Assembly: GCA_016707685.1 (NCBI GenBank)
Contig: JADJHE010000004.1
Location: 124,001 to 188,000, forward strand
From: Bacteroidota bacterium
GTDB lineage: Bacteria; Bacteroidota; Bacteroidia; 2-12-FULL-35-15
DNA length: 64,000 bases
Direction: 5' to 3'
Under the pieces are notes generated by a model, which saw only the letters and a program-made list of their open reading frames with translations, searched no databases and had not been told where the DNA came from. Positions within the stretch are counted from its first letter, which is position 1. Every line of letters begins with the position of its first letter. The position numbers and the translations under genes are program-made. This document shows positions 39,148 to 47,530 of the stretch, in pieces.

Positions 39148-39176
39148 ATAAAAACCTTTGATTTTTATCAAAGGTT
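39148..39176 (-). terminator. Intrinsic terminator after cassette C genes
   Basis: The stem AACCTTTGAT / ATCAAAGGTT with a 4-base loop is followed on the minus strand by a T-rich run. It separates the cassette C lipoprotein from cassette B. Confidence 0.75.
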
Positions 39177-39312
39177 CTGTTCAAGTTTTATTAAAAATAA
39201 ATTCATTTTCAAAAAAATTCATCATAAATAATACCTGAAAATTCTTAGCAATTTCGATGATGCTTCTTTTATCTTTTCATTGCATCAGAGTAGAATCGAA
39301 ATGCTACCCCTA

Positions 39313-39765
39313 TTACTGTTGAATACTTGTAACCATAACCATTCTACCAAGATAAGATGCTGAAAGAGACGAAATAATTAAGGAATCTTCAGTTAATTTA
39401 ATTATCCTGTATTCATAACCCTGAATTTTAATTATTGAATCTGATTCATATTCCCATGTGTCTGGTACTATATAATCAGAAAAATCTTTTGTAAAGGGAA
39501 TCGTTCGTTTCCTTCTGCCTTTATTAATAGGATACACCATTGAACTAAAATTTCCCTTAATATCGAAATAATAACAATAAATAGGGAATCGTTTGGATTT
39601 ATTTTTATAATAATAATTACCAGGATGCTCAACTATATCCCAATATTTGAATGAGTTATTTGTTAAATTATAAATAATATTTTCTTTCAAAGTTTTTTTA
39701 CACCCTGAAGTTATTATTATAAAAATAAAACAAATGAGATAGCCTATTTTAAATCTATTTTTCAT
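39313..39765 (-). CDS. Lipoprotein, candidate immunity for cassette C
   Basis: The 150-residue product has a lipoprotein signal (IFIIITSGCKK). It then looks like a lipocalin-like beta barrel: DTWEYESDSIIKIQGYEYRI and LTEDSLIISS are typical strand patterns. Its ATG overlaps the stop of cassette C by one base (TAATG), which ties its translation to the toxin and makes it the probable immunity protein. The specific family is not recognised. Confidence 0.62.
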   Translation of the reverse strand: MKNRFKIGYLICFIFIIITSGCKKTLKENIIYNLTNNSFKYWDIVEHPGNYYYKNKSKRFPIYCYYFDIKGNFSSMVYPINKGRRKRTIPFTKDFSDYIVPDTWEYESDSIIKIQGYEYRIIKLTEDSLIISSLSASYLGRMVMVTSIQQ

Positions 39766-40685
39766 TATTTTTTTTTAGTTTTTGGGGCTTCATAAATTTC
39801 AATACTATATTTACCAAAATCAGGGCTTGCTAAGTCACCATTCCTTACGGGATTGAGGATTAAACCAGTTTTATCACTTAACTTATTGAATCTGTCAACT
39901 ATGTTTTGAGCTTCATCTGAGTTCCCAAGTTCATTAACCTCTTCCGAAATAAACCCTGCCGCAGCTGCTACCTGGCCTAAAACAGCATCTTTTCTAACAG
40001 GGTCATTCCCAACAGCTTTGAAAGATTCTTCTTCTAATGCTAATAAATATACTTTTGCATGCTCCAAGCCATAATTTCCATATCCAGTTTCTTTATGTTT
40101 TTTTTCATGCTCAAATACACTTATTAAATTTTCATAATCATCAAAATCAGGTGCTATTCCTCCTCCATTTGTATTTAATGCAGCCCAGTCATTCTTTTTA
40201 CTATAATACGCTAAAATATTTCCATCCTTTCCTCCTTTATTGGGCTTGCGGTGATCAACACCAAGAGCAGCATTCATCCCAACTTTACTTGCATAATATT
40301 GGGCTATTGATTGTACAGCTTTACGGTTTTCTGTACTATGGAGAGTAGCGAATGTTGTATAAGATTTGCCTTCGGGTGCATCTTTTGTTATTACTAATAT
40401 TTTTGTACCTTTTTTTGTGCTATGAGAAAAGGTGCCATCACTATTAAAGTAATCATCATCACCATTAGGATCAATTTTCCAAATCGGGTTATTATCAAAA
40501 GCATCATATGAACTTCTCCATGGCTTTATAACAGGGTCTCTATTCCATCTCCTACCTAGCCTAGTATCATACTGCCAAAACTCAGCTGTATAAGAATTTC
40601 CTACACCTTTAATTTCATCATCTTTTTCTTGACCTCCAAATCCATATCTGTAGCCAGTTGCACCAGTATATTGTCTGCCTGGCAT
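39765..40685 (-). CDS. Rhs C-terminal toxin cassette C with HExxH motif (orphan)
   Basis: From ATG 40685 the protein reads as Rhs core (MPGRQYTGATGYRYGFGGQE, then YDTRLGRRWNRDPVIKP) followed by a tip of about 230 residues. The tip contains VFEHEKKHKETGYGNYGLEH, an HExxH zinc-metallopeptidase motif, with a further glutamate in LALEEESF that could be the third ligand. The frame upstream meets a stop within about 20 codons, so the main Rhs body is missing. The lipoprotein gene overlaps its stop. The protein as given is intact; a proteolytic toxin is inferred from the motif. Confidence 0.75.
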   Translation of the reverse strand: MPGRQYTGATGYRYGFGGQEKDDEIKGVGNSYTAEFWQYDTRLGRRWNRDPVIKPWRSSYDAFDNNPIWKIDPNGDDDYFNSDGTFSHSTKKGTKILVITKDAPEGKSYTTFATLHSTENRKAVQSIAQYYASKVGMNAALGVDHRKPNKGGKDGNILAYYSKKNDWAALNTNGGGIAPDFDDYENLISVFEHEKKHKETGYGNYGLEHAKVYLLALEEESFKAVGNDPVRKDAVLGQVAAAAGFISEEVNELGNSDEAQNIVDRFNKLSDKTGLILNPVRNGDLASPDFGKYSIEIYEAPKTKKK

Positions 40686-40757
40686 TACCGCACCGAATGT
40701 ACTGTAACGGCAATTGGCTCCAATGTGAGTTATGATAGATTATTCAAAGAACATTTT
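40642..40757 (-). repeat. Right arm of inverted repeat bounding the Rhs island
   Basis: This is the reverse-orientation copy of 35421-35536. It begins 58 bp from the recombinase stop and runs into the first codons of cassette C. Three mismatches to the left arm are visible in the first 77 bp. Confidence 0.88.
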
Positions 40758-40768
40758 ACTAATCAAAA

Positions 40769-40807
40769 CTACTGAAATAATTACAAAAAATGCAATTATT
40801 TCAGTAG
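40769..40807. terminator. Intrinsic terminator after recombinase
   Basis: A perfect 14-bp stem, CTACTGAAATAATT / AATTATTTCAGTAG, has an 11-base loop. It is just downstream of the reverse tyrosine recombinase and can also act on the plus strand, where a T run follows. Confidence 0.75.
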
Positions 40808-40814
40808 CGTTTTT

Positions 40815-41822
40815 TTATTCATAACTCATTTTTTTGAGCTTTTCATGCATTGCATCTAAAACCTCATCCATAAATGAATCGGCAACATATACATATCTAT
40901 AAAACGATTTACTATTAGGTTTATGTCCAGAAATCAACCGAACATTGGTTTCATGCATTCCTAGCCTAAGCATGGTTGTAATAGCAGTTCGTCTCATTAA
41001 ATGAGAAGAAACAAGATCACAAAAACGATATGATTTTTGAGAATCATTTATAGGTAATATTTCGCTTGGAATACCTCGCTTGTTTCTTTTTTTCATCACT
41101 TCGTGTGTCCATCCTGCTTTCAAACAAATTTGTTTTAAAGCAATATTAAAATTCACTTTCGAAATGGGTGGAAATATGGAAACTTTTCTTCGTTTGTCCC
41201 TATTTATAATATCACATATAAAGGATGGCAAAAGTACCCTGCTAGGTATCCCTGTTTTAATAGAACTAATTACTAAGTACGTATTTTTATTTATTTGCTC
41301 TAAGTTTTTTCGCTTTACACATGTTAAATCAGAAAAACGAAGAGCAGTAAAACAGCCAAATACAAACATGTCTTTAATAATTCGCAAGCGCTTGGATAAA
41401 GCATTCTCAAACTCTTTGTTAAATATTAAAAAATTAAGTTGCTCTGGTGCTAAGGCAACAACGGGAATGTCTTCGGAAACAACATAAAAAAATTCGATGT
41501 AATGCCCTAAAGTTAAAATTTGCTCACTTGCCAAATAATTAAAAAAAGCCCTCAATAATTTAATTTGTGTTCCCACATAATTATCGAATCCATTTTTTTT
41601 GACATATAAAAACTCGGTAAATTCAAAATAAAATTTATTCCAGTATTTATTTTCTGCTTTTTTCTCGCGCTGCGTTTTCAAACAATCATAATCGCGGATA
41701 AAATAAATTTTCTGAGCATATTCCTGAAAATCATTTATATTTTTTAGAAGGTTCTTATAGCCCGCAACGGAGGTTTTGCGAATCACTCTGCCATTTTTTT
41801 GTTTGTGCTCTCCTGTTTCCAT
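40815..41822 (-). CDS. Tyrosine recombinase/integrase
   Basis: The 335-residue protein has a core-binding N-terminal part (about 15-125) and a catalytic domain. Landmarks are the first Arg in CFTALRFSDLTCV, a Lys in SSIKTGI, HLMRRTAITTML (HxxR), SGHKPNSKSFYRYV (second His and the nucleophilic Tyr). This is the full set R-K-H-R-H-Y. Bacteroidota proteins of this class integrate mobile elements or invert DNA. Its 3' end lies 58 bp from the right arm of the Rhs inverted repeat. Whether it acts on those repeats is not shown. Confidence 0.88.
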   Translation of the reverse strand: METGEHKQKNGRVIRKTSVAGYKNLLKNINDFQEYAQKIYFIRDYDCLKTQREKKAENKYWNKFYFEFTEFLYVKKNGFDNYVGTQIKLLRAFFNYLASEQILTLGHYIEFFYVVSEDIPVVALAPEQLNFLIFNKEFENALSKRLRIIKDMFVFGCFTALRFSDLTCVKRKNLEQINKNTYLVISSIKTGIPSRVLLPSFICDIINRDKRRKVSIFPPISKVNFNIALKQICLKAGWTHEVMKKRNKRGIPSEILPINDSQKSYRFCDLVSSHLMRRTAITTMLRLGMHETNVRLISGHKPNSKSFYRYVYVADSFMDEVLDAMHEKLKKMSYE

Positions 41823-41899
41823 ACTACGAATAAATAATTCAAGTAGCGGCTTTAACTCGTGTCGTTTTTTGCATGATTTTTAAATTTAAATTATAAAAA

Positions 41900-41927
41900 A
41901 AGCCCCTTAAAATAAGGGGCTTTTTTA
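41900..41927 (-). terminator. Intrinsic terminator after recQ
   Basis: The stem AAGCCCCTTA / TAAGGGGCTT with a 3-base loop and A/T runs on both sides follows recQ. Confidence 0.9.
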
Positions 41928-41948
41928 AAATTAGTTAAACAGTAATTG

Positions 41949-44159
41949 TTAATTACCGAATTCACTCATAAATCTGATACGCATCAAACGCATTTCCTCT
42001 TCGGTATACTCATCTTCACCAAGCTCTTTTAAAGCTTCATGAATTGAATCGCTTTCCGATTCTTTGAAATATTCCAATGCTTCTTCTTGTTTATCATCGT
42101 CCATGATATCGCCTAAATAGTAGCTAATATTCACTTTGGTTCCTGAATGAACAATACTTTCAATTTCACCAATTAAATCGCCTAAACTCAATCCTTTTGC
42201 TTTTGCAACGTCTTCTAAAGGCAACTTTCTATCAATACTTTGAATGATGTATACTTTTAAGCCCGATTTATTAACGATTGATTTTACAACCATGTCCAAT
42301 GGACGCTCAATCTCGTTTTCTTCAACATATTTTGAAATTAAATCAAGGAAGGGTTTACCAAATTTTTGTGCTTTCCCTTGACCAACTCCTGTAATGTTTA
42401 CCAATTCATCCATTTTAATTGGATACTGAATGGCCATTTCTTCCAAGGATACTTCTTGGAAAATTACGTATGGAGGTAATTTTAATTTATGTGCTGTTTG
42501 TTTTAATAAATCTTTTAATGCTGAAAACAAAATTTCATCTGCACCAGAACCACCTTTTCCACCATTTCCTGATGGACCATCCTCATCATCATCTGATTCA
42601 GACCCTTCATAATCATGATCTTTTGTAACCATCATTGAATAAGGTTCATCAACGAACTTATTACCATCTTTGGTTACTTTTAATAAACCATAATTTTCAA
42701 TGTCCTTTGATAATAATCCAGAAACCAATGCTTGACGGATAACCGCATTCCAATATTTTTCTGTTTTATCATCTTCAGCACCTTTACCAAAACATTCTAA
42801 CTCGTTGTGCTTGTATGTTTTTACGGTTGATGTAACATTCCCCAACAACACATTGATTACATCTTTTGTTTTGAATTTTTCTTTCACATCCAATACTGCT
42901 TCAATTGCTAAAGCAATATCATCCATACCTTCAAATTTCTGTTTTGGGTTACGACAATTATCGCACATGCCACCACAACCACTTTCGTCAAACTCCTCAC
43001 CAAAATAGTGTAACAAGAATTTTCTACGGCAGCTCGATGTTTCGGCATACGAAACTGTTTCTAACAATAATTGTTTTCCAATTTCTTGTTCAGCAACAGG
43101 CTTGCCTTTCATGAATTTTTCCAATTTCACGATGTCATCGTGGCTATAGAATGTAACACAATTCCCTTCGCCACCATCGCGACCAGCACGACCAGTTTCT
43201 TGGTAATATCCTTCTAATGATTTAGGAATATCGTGGTGGATAACAAAACGAACATCTGGCTTATCGATTCCCATTCCGAATGCAATTGTTGCTACAATTA
43301 CATCAATATCTTCCATCAAAAATGCATCTTGTGTTTTAGCACGTTCTTTTGCTTCTAATCCAGCGTGGTAAGGCAATGCTTTCACACCATTTACACGCAA
43401 GGTTTCTGCTAACTCTTCTACTTTTTTTCTACTTAAGCAATATACAATTCCCGATTTCCCTTGTTGTGATTTAATGTATTTAATTACTTCTTTAATTACA
43501 TTTTGTTTCGGGCGTATTTCATAATATAAATTAGAACGATTAAAAGAAGATTTGTAAACATCTGCTTTTGTCATTCCTAAATTCTTTTGAATATCCTGTT
43601 GAACTTTTGGCGTTGCTGTTGCTGTTAAAGCAATGATAGGCACTTTACCAATTTGCTCGATGATAGGACGTAATCTGCGGTATTCTGGACGGAAATCATG
43701 TCCCCATTCTGAAATACAATGCGCTTCATCAATTGCAAAAAATGAAATTTTTATTTCATGAAAAAAAGCAACATTGTCTTCCTTTGTTAAACTTTCTGGT
43801 GCAACATATAAAAGTTTTGTTTTACCATCTTTTATATCTTGTTTCACTTTTGTTATTTCAGCCTTCGTTAAAGATGAATTTAAAAAATGTGCAATACCAT
43901 CTTCATTACCAAAATTACGTAATGCATCCACCTGATTTTTCATCAAAGCGATTAATGGAGAGATAATAATTGCAGTTCCTTCACTTACCAGAGCAGGTAA
44001 TTGATAACACAATGATTTACCACCACCAGTTGGCATGATTACAAACGTATCTTTCCCGTCTAATAAACTAGTGATAATAGCTTCTTGTTGTCCCTTAAAG
44101 CTATCAAATCCGAAAAATTTTTGTAAACAATCGTGAAGTGTTGTTTCGACCTCGAGCAT
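41949..44159 (-). CDS. recQ: ATP-dependent DNA helicase RecQ
   Basis: The 736-residue protein is a full RecQ. The Walker A motif is [12 protein letters not shown], the DEAH box [16 protein letters not shown], and motif VI includes [12 protein letters not shown] zinc-binding region with four Cys ([14 protein letters not shown] to CDNC) follows, then a winged RQC domain and an HRDC domain (about 540-610). About 110 residues beyond resemble a helix-turn-helix C-terminal domain ([20 protein letters not shown]), ending in an acidic tail. It unwinds DNA in recombination and repair. The upstream gap of 160 bp is AT-rich. Confidence 0.95.
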   Translation of the reverse strand: MLEVETTLHDCLQKFFGFDSFKGQQEAIITSLLDGKDTFVIMPTGGGKSLCYQLPALVSEGTAIIISPLIALMKNQVDALRNFGNEDGIAHFLNSSLTKAEITKVKQDIKDGKTKLLYVAPESLTKEDNVAFFHEIKISFFAIDEAHCISEWGHDFRPEYRRLRPIIEQIGKVPIIALTATATPKVQQDIQKNLGMTKADVYKSSFNRSNLYYEIRPKQNVIKEVIKYIKSQQGKSGIVYCLSRKKVEELAETLRVNGVKALPYHAGLEAKERAKTQDAFLMEDIDVIVATIAFGMGIDKPDVRFVIHHDIPKSLEGYYQETGRAGRDGGEGNCVTFYSHDDIVKLEKFMKGKPVAEQEIGKQLLLETVSYAETSSCRRKFLLHYFGEEFDESGCGGMCDNCRNPKQKFEGMDDIALAIEAVLDVKEKFKTKDVINVLLGNVTSTVKTYKHNELECFGKGAEDDKTEKYWNAVIRQALVSGLLSKDIENYGLLKVTKDGNKFVDEPYSMMVTKDHDYEGSESDDDEDGPSGNGGKGGSGADEILFSALKDLLKQTAHKLKLPPYVIFQEVSLEEMAIQYPIKMDELVNITGVGQGKAQKFGKPFLDLISKYVEENEIERPLDMVVKSIVNKSGLKVYIIQSIDRKLPLEDVAKAKGLSLGDLIGEIESIVHSGTKVNISYYLGDIMDDDKQEEALEYFKESESDSIHEALKELGEDEYTEEEMRLMRIRFMSEFGN

Positions 44160-44319
44160 TTTTATTCTTTTTTTAGTTTTTTGATTAATTATATTATTTC
44201 AATTGAAAAAACTAATTTTACCCCTAAATATTACTTTTTATCAATCGTAATGTAAATATATAATAAAAAATTGTTACAAATTCAAACAATTCTATACTTT
44301 AAATTAAAAATTCTACGAA

Positions 44320-45288
44320 GTGAATAAATCTATCGATAAAATAATTGAACTAGCGAAAACTACCATCAGTATTGAGGCAGATTCGATTAACAATTTGAAA
44401 AATTATATCAATGCAGATTTTGCAGCATGTGTTAAGTTGATTCATGAATCAAATGGCCGTGTTGTAATAACGGGTATTGGCAAAAGTGCAATCATTGCTC
44501 AAAAAATTGTTGCAACAATGAATTCAACAGGAACGCCTGCTATTTTTATGCATGCTGCTGATGCTATTCATGGTGATTTAGGAACGATACAAAAAGAGGA
44601 TACTGTTATTTGTATTTCAAAAAGTGGAAATACTCCCGAAATAAAAGTGTTGGTGCCATTATTAAAAAATGGTGGCAACAAATTAATTGCTATTGTTGGA
44701 AATGTTGATTCATACTTAGCACAACAAGCTGATTATATTTTAAACTCTACTGTTGAGAAAGAAGCTTGTCCGAACAACCTAGCACCTACATCGAGTACCA
44801 CTGCTCAATTGGCTATGGGTGATGCATTGGCTGTTTGTTTATTGGATGTAAAAGAATTTACGAGTGCCGACTTTGCAAAATATCATCCAGGTGGCGCTTT
44901 GGGTAAAAAATTATATTTAAAGGTTGGTGACATTTCGGTTCAAAATCAAAAACCACAAGTAAAATTAGATGATTCTATCAAAACAGTAATTGTAGAAATT
45001 TCATCGAAGCGATTAGGTGCAACTGCAGTTGTTGATGGAACTAAACTCGTTGGAGTAATTACCGATGGAGATATTCGTAGAATGTTAGAAAAAAATGATT
45101 CGATAAATTCTATTAAAGCATCTGACATTATGAATACAACACCCAAACAAATTGATGCAGGTGAACTTGCAGTAAATGCAATGCAATTATTAGAAAAGCA
45201 CAATATCTCTCAATTAATTGTAACGGATAATGGAAGCTATCATGGCTTTATTCATTTGCATGATTTAATTAAAGAAGGATTGCTGTAG
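44320..45288 (+). CDS. kdsD: KpsF/GutQ-type arabinose-5-phosphate isomerase
   Basis: The 322-residue protein starts at GTG 44320. Its SIS domain (about 30-180) has VVITGIGKSAIIAQK and ICISKSGNTPEIK, with the catalytic His in HAADAIHGDLG. The motif APTSSTTAQLAMGDALAV and two CBS domains follow. It interconverts ribulose-5-phosphate and arabinose-5-phosphate, the first step of Kdo synthesis. The kdsB fragment at the window start belongs to the same pathway but is not adjacent. Confidence 0.92.
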   Translation: MNKSIDKIIELAKTTISIEADSINNLKNYINADFAACVKLIHESNGRVVITGIGKSAIIAQKIVATMNSTGTPAIFMHAADAIHGDLGTIQKEDTVICISKSGNTPEIKVLVPLLKNGGNKLIAIVGNVDSYLAQQADYILNSTVEKEACPNNLAPTSSTTAQLAMGDALAVCLLDVKEFTSADFAKYHPGGALGKKLYLKVGDISVQNQKPQVKLDDSIKTVIVEISSKRLGATAVVDGTKLVGVITDGDIRRMLEKNDSINSIKASDIMNTTPKQIDAGELAVNAMQLLEKHNISQLIVTDNGSYHGFIHLHDLIKEGLL

Positions 45289-45330
45289 TTGGTTGCTAGT
45301 TATTAGTTGTTGGTTGTTGGCGAATAAATT

Positions 45331-45667
45331 GGAACGCAGATTTTCAGGATTGAGTAGATAAAAAATGATTGAAGGAGATGAGGATTGAAGAAGCTGAGTA
45401 GAAGATTGGATGGGCAGATTTAGATTGAGTGGATAAAAAAGATTGAAGGAGATTGGAGGATTGATTCGAGGAAGAGCTGATTGGAACGCAGATTTTCAGG
45501 ATTGAGTGGATAAAAAATGATTGAAGGAGATTGGTGATGAGGATTGAAATGTCAGTTCGAGTGGCGAGGAACGAGCTGTATCGAGAACGCTTAAGAAAAA
45601 AAGATTTACAAACAGGAATGTTGAACGCAGATTTTCAGGATTGAGTGGATAAAAATGATTGAAGAAA
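45331..45667. repeat. Repeat patch related to GxxExxY leaders
   Basis: Three copies of GGAACGCAGATTTTCAGGAT with a following TGAGTGGATAAAAAATGATT lie at 45331, 45483 and about 45622, and a partial copy at 45414-45457. They match the leader of the GxxExxY gene at 52.9 kb (ggaac...atggataaaaatgat) but carry no gene. At 45551-45590 a different REP-like unit (TGTCAGTTCGAGTGG ... TATCGAGAAC) is inserted. The rest of the 487-bp gap shows nothing else. Confidence 0.7.
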
Positions 45668-45737
45668 TTGCAAAAATAGAGGGTGATTCTAACAGCGTAT
45701 TATGAGTAGTAAATAAATAAAAAGATAATTAGAAACA

Positions 45738-45770
45738 GCCCCCTCTCCTTTGGAGAGGGCTGGGGAGAGG
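45738..45770. repeat. REP-like palindrome ahead of glycosyltransferase
   Basis: CCCTCTCC, TTT, GGAGAGGG (45741-45759) is followed by CTGGGGAGAGG. This is the kind of palindromic repeat often found scattered between genes in many bacteria. It ends 6 bp before the ATG of the glycosyltransferase gene. Confidence 0.6.
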
Positions 45771-45775
45771 TGAAA

Positions 45776-46492
45776 ATGAAACGAATTGCAGCAATAGTTC
45801 CAGCATACAACGAAGAGAAAGCAATTGCTGCTGTTGTTGCTGATATTAATTCGGCAGCACTTCCTGCAGGATATTCCATCACTGCAGTTGTAGTAAATGA
45901 TTGTTCGAAAGATACTACCTCCGAAGTTATTTCAAAATTAAATTGTATTGCACTCAACCTCCCTATCAATTTAGGAATTGGTGGTGCCGTGCAAACCGGT
46001 TTCAAATATGCTTTTGAAAACAACTATGATTTTGCCATTCAGATTGATGGTGATGGACAGCACCCTGCATCCGAAATTCAAAAATTAATTGAATTTCAAA
46101 TTCAAAATACTGTTGATGTAGTTATTGGTTCACGATTCATTTCCAAAGAAGGATTTCAATCTTCAGCAATTAGACGCTTTGGAATAAATTATTTTAAATG
46201 GTTGAACAATTTGCTTGTTGGAATAAAAGTAAACGATAGTACATCGGGTTTTCGACTTATAAATAAAAAAGTGTTGGAAGTAGTGAGTGATTATTATCCC
46301 GATGAATATCCGGAGCCAGAAGCCATTATCCTATATTCTTTGAATGGATTTAAAATTGGTGAAGTTCAAGTTCAAATGAAAGAGCGACAAGGCGGTGTAT
46401 CCTCCATTGGTGCTTTCTCTTCCATCTACTATATGTTCAAAGTAAGCTTGGCAATTATTTATACATTTATACGAATCAAATTCAAAAAATAA
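45776..46492 (+). CDS. Family 2 glycosyltransferase (DPM1-like)
   Basis: Starting at ATG 45776, the protein of about 238 residues has the GT2 landmarks: AIVPAYNEEKAIA, VVVNDCSKDTT, the metal-binding QIDGDGQHPASEI, and GSRFISKEG. Near the C terminus, DEYPEPEAIILYSLNGFKI is typical of the DPM1/DPG branch. It probably moves a sugar onto a polyprenyl phosphate for surface glycans. It is followed after 2 bp by a DUF2304 protein, a common pairing. An upstream GTG two codons away is also possible. Confidence 0.9.
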   Translation: MKRIAAIVPAYNEEKAIAAVVADINSAALPAGYSITAVVVNDCSKDTTSEVISKLNCIALNLPINLGIGGAVQTGFKYAFENNYDFAIQIDGDGQHPASEIQKLIEFQIQNTVDVVIGSRFISKEGFQSSAIRRFGINYFKWLNNLLVGIKVNDSTSGFRLINKKVLEVVSDYYPDEYPEPEAIILYSLNGFKIGEVQVQMKERQGGVSSIGAFSSIYYMFKVSLAIIYTFIRIKFKK

Positions 46493-46494
46493 AA

Positions 46495-46836
46495 ATGGCA
46501 AAAATTCAAATCATTGCAATTGCAATTAGTTTATTGTTTTTACTGTACATTATTCGTTTAATCATCAAAGGAAAATTACGCGAAGAATATTCTATTGTTT
46601 GGATTGTTTGCACGATCGTGTTAATCGTATTTTCATTTTGGAGAAACGGCCTTGAAGTGATGGCGAACTTATTAGGTGTTTACGAAGCGCCTAATTTAAT
46701 TTTCACAGGTGCAATTTTTGCAATTTTAATCTACTTGCTACATTTATCAGTTGTGATTTCTAAACTACAATCACAAAACAAGCAGTTAGCACAAGATATT
46801 GCAATGCTGAAAGAAAAGATGGAGAAGAAGAATTAA
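46495..46836 (+). CDS. DUF2304 membrane protein
   Basis: This 113-residue protein has three membrane helices (about 5-25, 33-48 and 66-88) with the motif LREEYSIVWIV between them, and ends in a short coiled coil (LQSQNKQLAQDIAMLKEKME). It matches the DUF2304 family, which often sits next to family 2 glycosyltransferases, as here, and is presumed to help in membrane glycan assembly. Its biochemical role is unknown. Confidence 0.85.
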   Translation: MAKIQIIAIAISLLFLLYIIRLIIKGKLREEYSIVWIVCTIVLIVFSFWRNGLEVMANLLGVYEAPNLIFTGAIFAILIYLLHLSVVISKLQSQNKQLAQDIAMLKEKMEKKN

Positions 46837-47516
46837 ACCAATCCTCCATTCAAATCGATACAAGAGCCTGTTAAATAAGGTGTATCACGAATGTATTGAA
46901 TGGTATTAAATATATTCAGAGGGTTACCGAATTCTTTATACGCAATTTTATCTTTTATCTTATCTTGCATTTCAACAGGAACAGTATTGATCATCCCTAC
47001 ATTAAAATAACCCAGATTGATATTATTAATCGTAACTCCTTTTTGAGCATTTTCCAATGCAATGCTTTTGATCATTCCATTCAAACCCGCCTTGGAAGCA
47101 GCATAAGCACTTGTACCCATTACACCCGTTTGACCAACAATAGAAGAAAGGTTGATGATACGACCATAATTTTGTTCGCGCATAATTGGCAATACCGAAC
47201 GAATCATATTAAACGGTCCATTTAAATTCACATTAATAACATGATTCCAATCTTCCACATTTGTTTTATGTGCAAAAGAGCTGTGTGTTACTCCAGCACA
47301 ATTAATAAGTGTTAAATTCACAAAAGAAGATTTGTGATGCTGAATAAATTTTTCTACCTCTTGATAATTGGTAACATCCAAGGCATGACACTCTTCATAA
47401 CCTTTTTCGGCAGGAATATTTTGATGGAATGTCCCCAACACATGTTCACCTGCTTCTTTAAAAGCATGAAACAAATAATTACCAATACCGCCTGTTATAC
47501 CTGTTATGATTATCAT
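46833..47516 (-). CDS. Short-chain dehydrogenase/reductase (FabG-like)
   Basis: The 227-residue protein begins with the cofactor motif ITGITGGIG and has NCAG (residues near 91), SSIVGQTG with the catalytic Ser, and YAASK (YxxxK). The C terminus GSCIDLNGGLV is typical of FabG-like reductases. Substrate is unknown; FabG-like 3-oxoacyl reductase is one option. It overlaps the convergent DUF2304 gene by 4 bp. Confidence 0.85.
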   Translation of the reverse strand: MIIITGITGGIGNYLFHAFKEAGEHVLGTFHQNIPAEKGYEECHALDVTNYQEVEKFIQHHKSSFVNLTLINCAGVTHSSFAHKTNVEDWNHVINVNLNGPFNMIRSVLPIMREQNYGRIINLSSIVGQTGVMGTSAYAASKAGLNGMIKSIALENAQKGVTINNINLGYFNVGMINTVPVEMQDKIKDKIAYKEFGNPLNIFNTIQYIRDTPYLTGSCIDLNGGLV

Positions 47517-47530
47517 TGTAAAGAAATTTA

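Noticed and set aside
35421..41822. Integrated prophage or conjugative element
   Set aside because: Apart from the recombinase, there are no phage structural, tra or mob genes; only Rhs tips, lipoproteins and one small regulator.
45331..45667. CRISPR-like spacing of direct repeats
   Set aside because: Units differ in sequence and spacing, spacers are uneven, and no cas genes are near. They match GxxExxY leader repeats.
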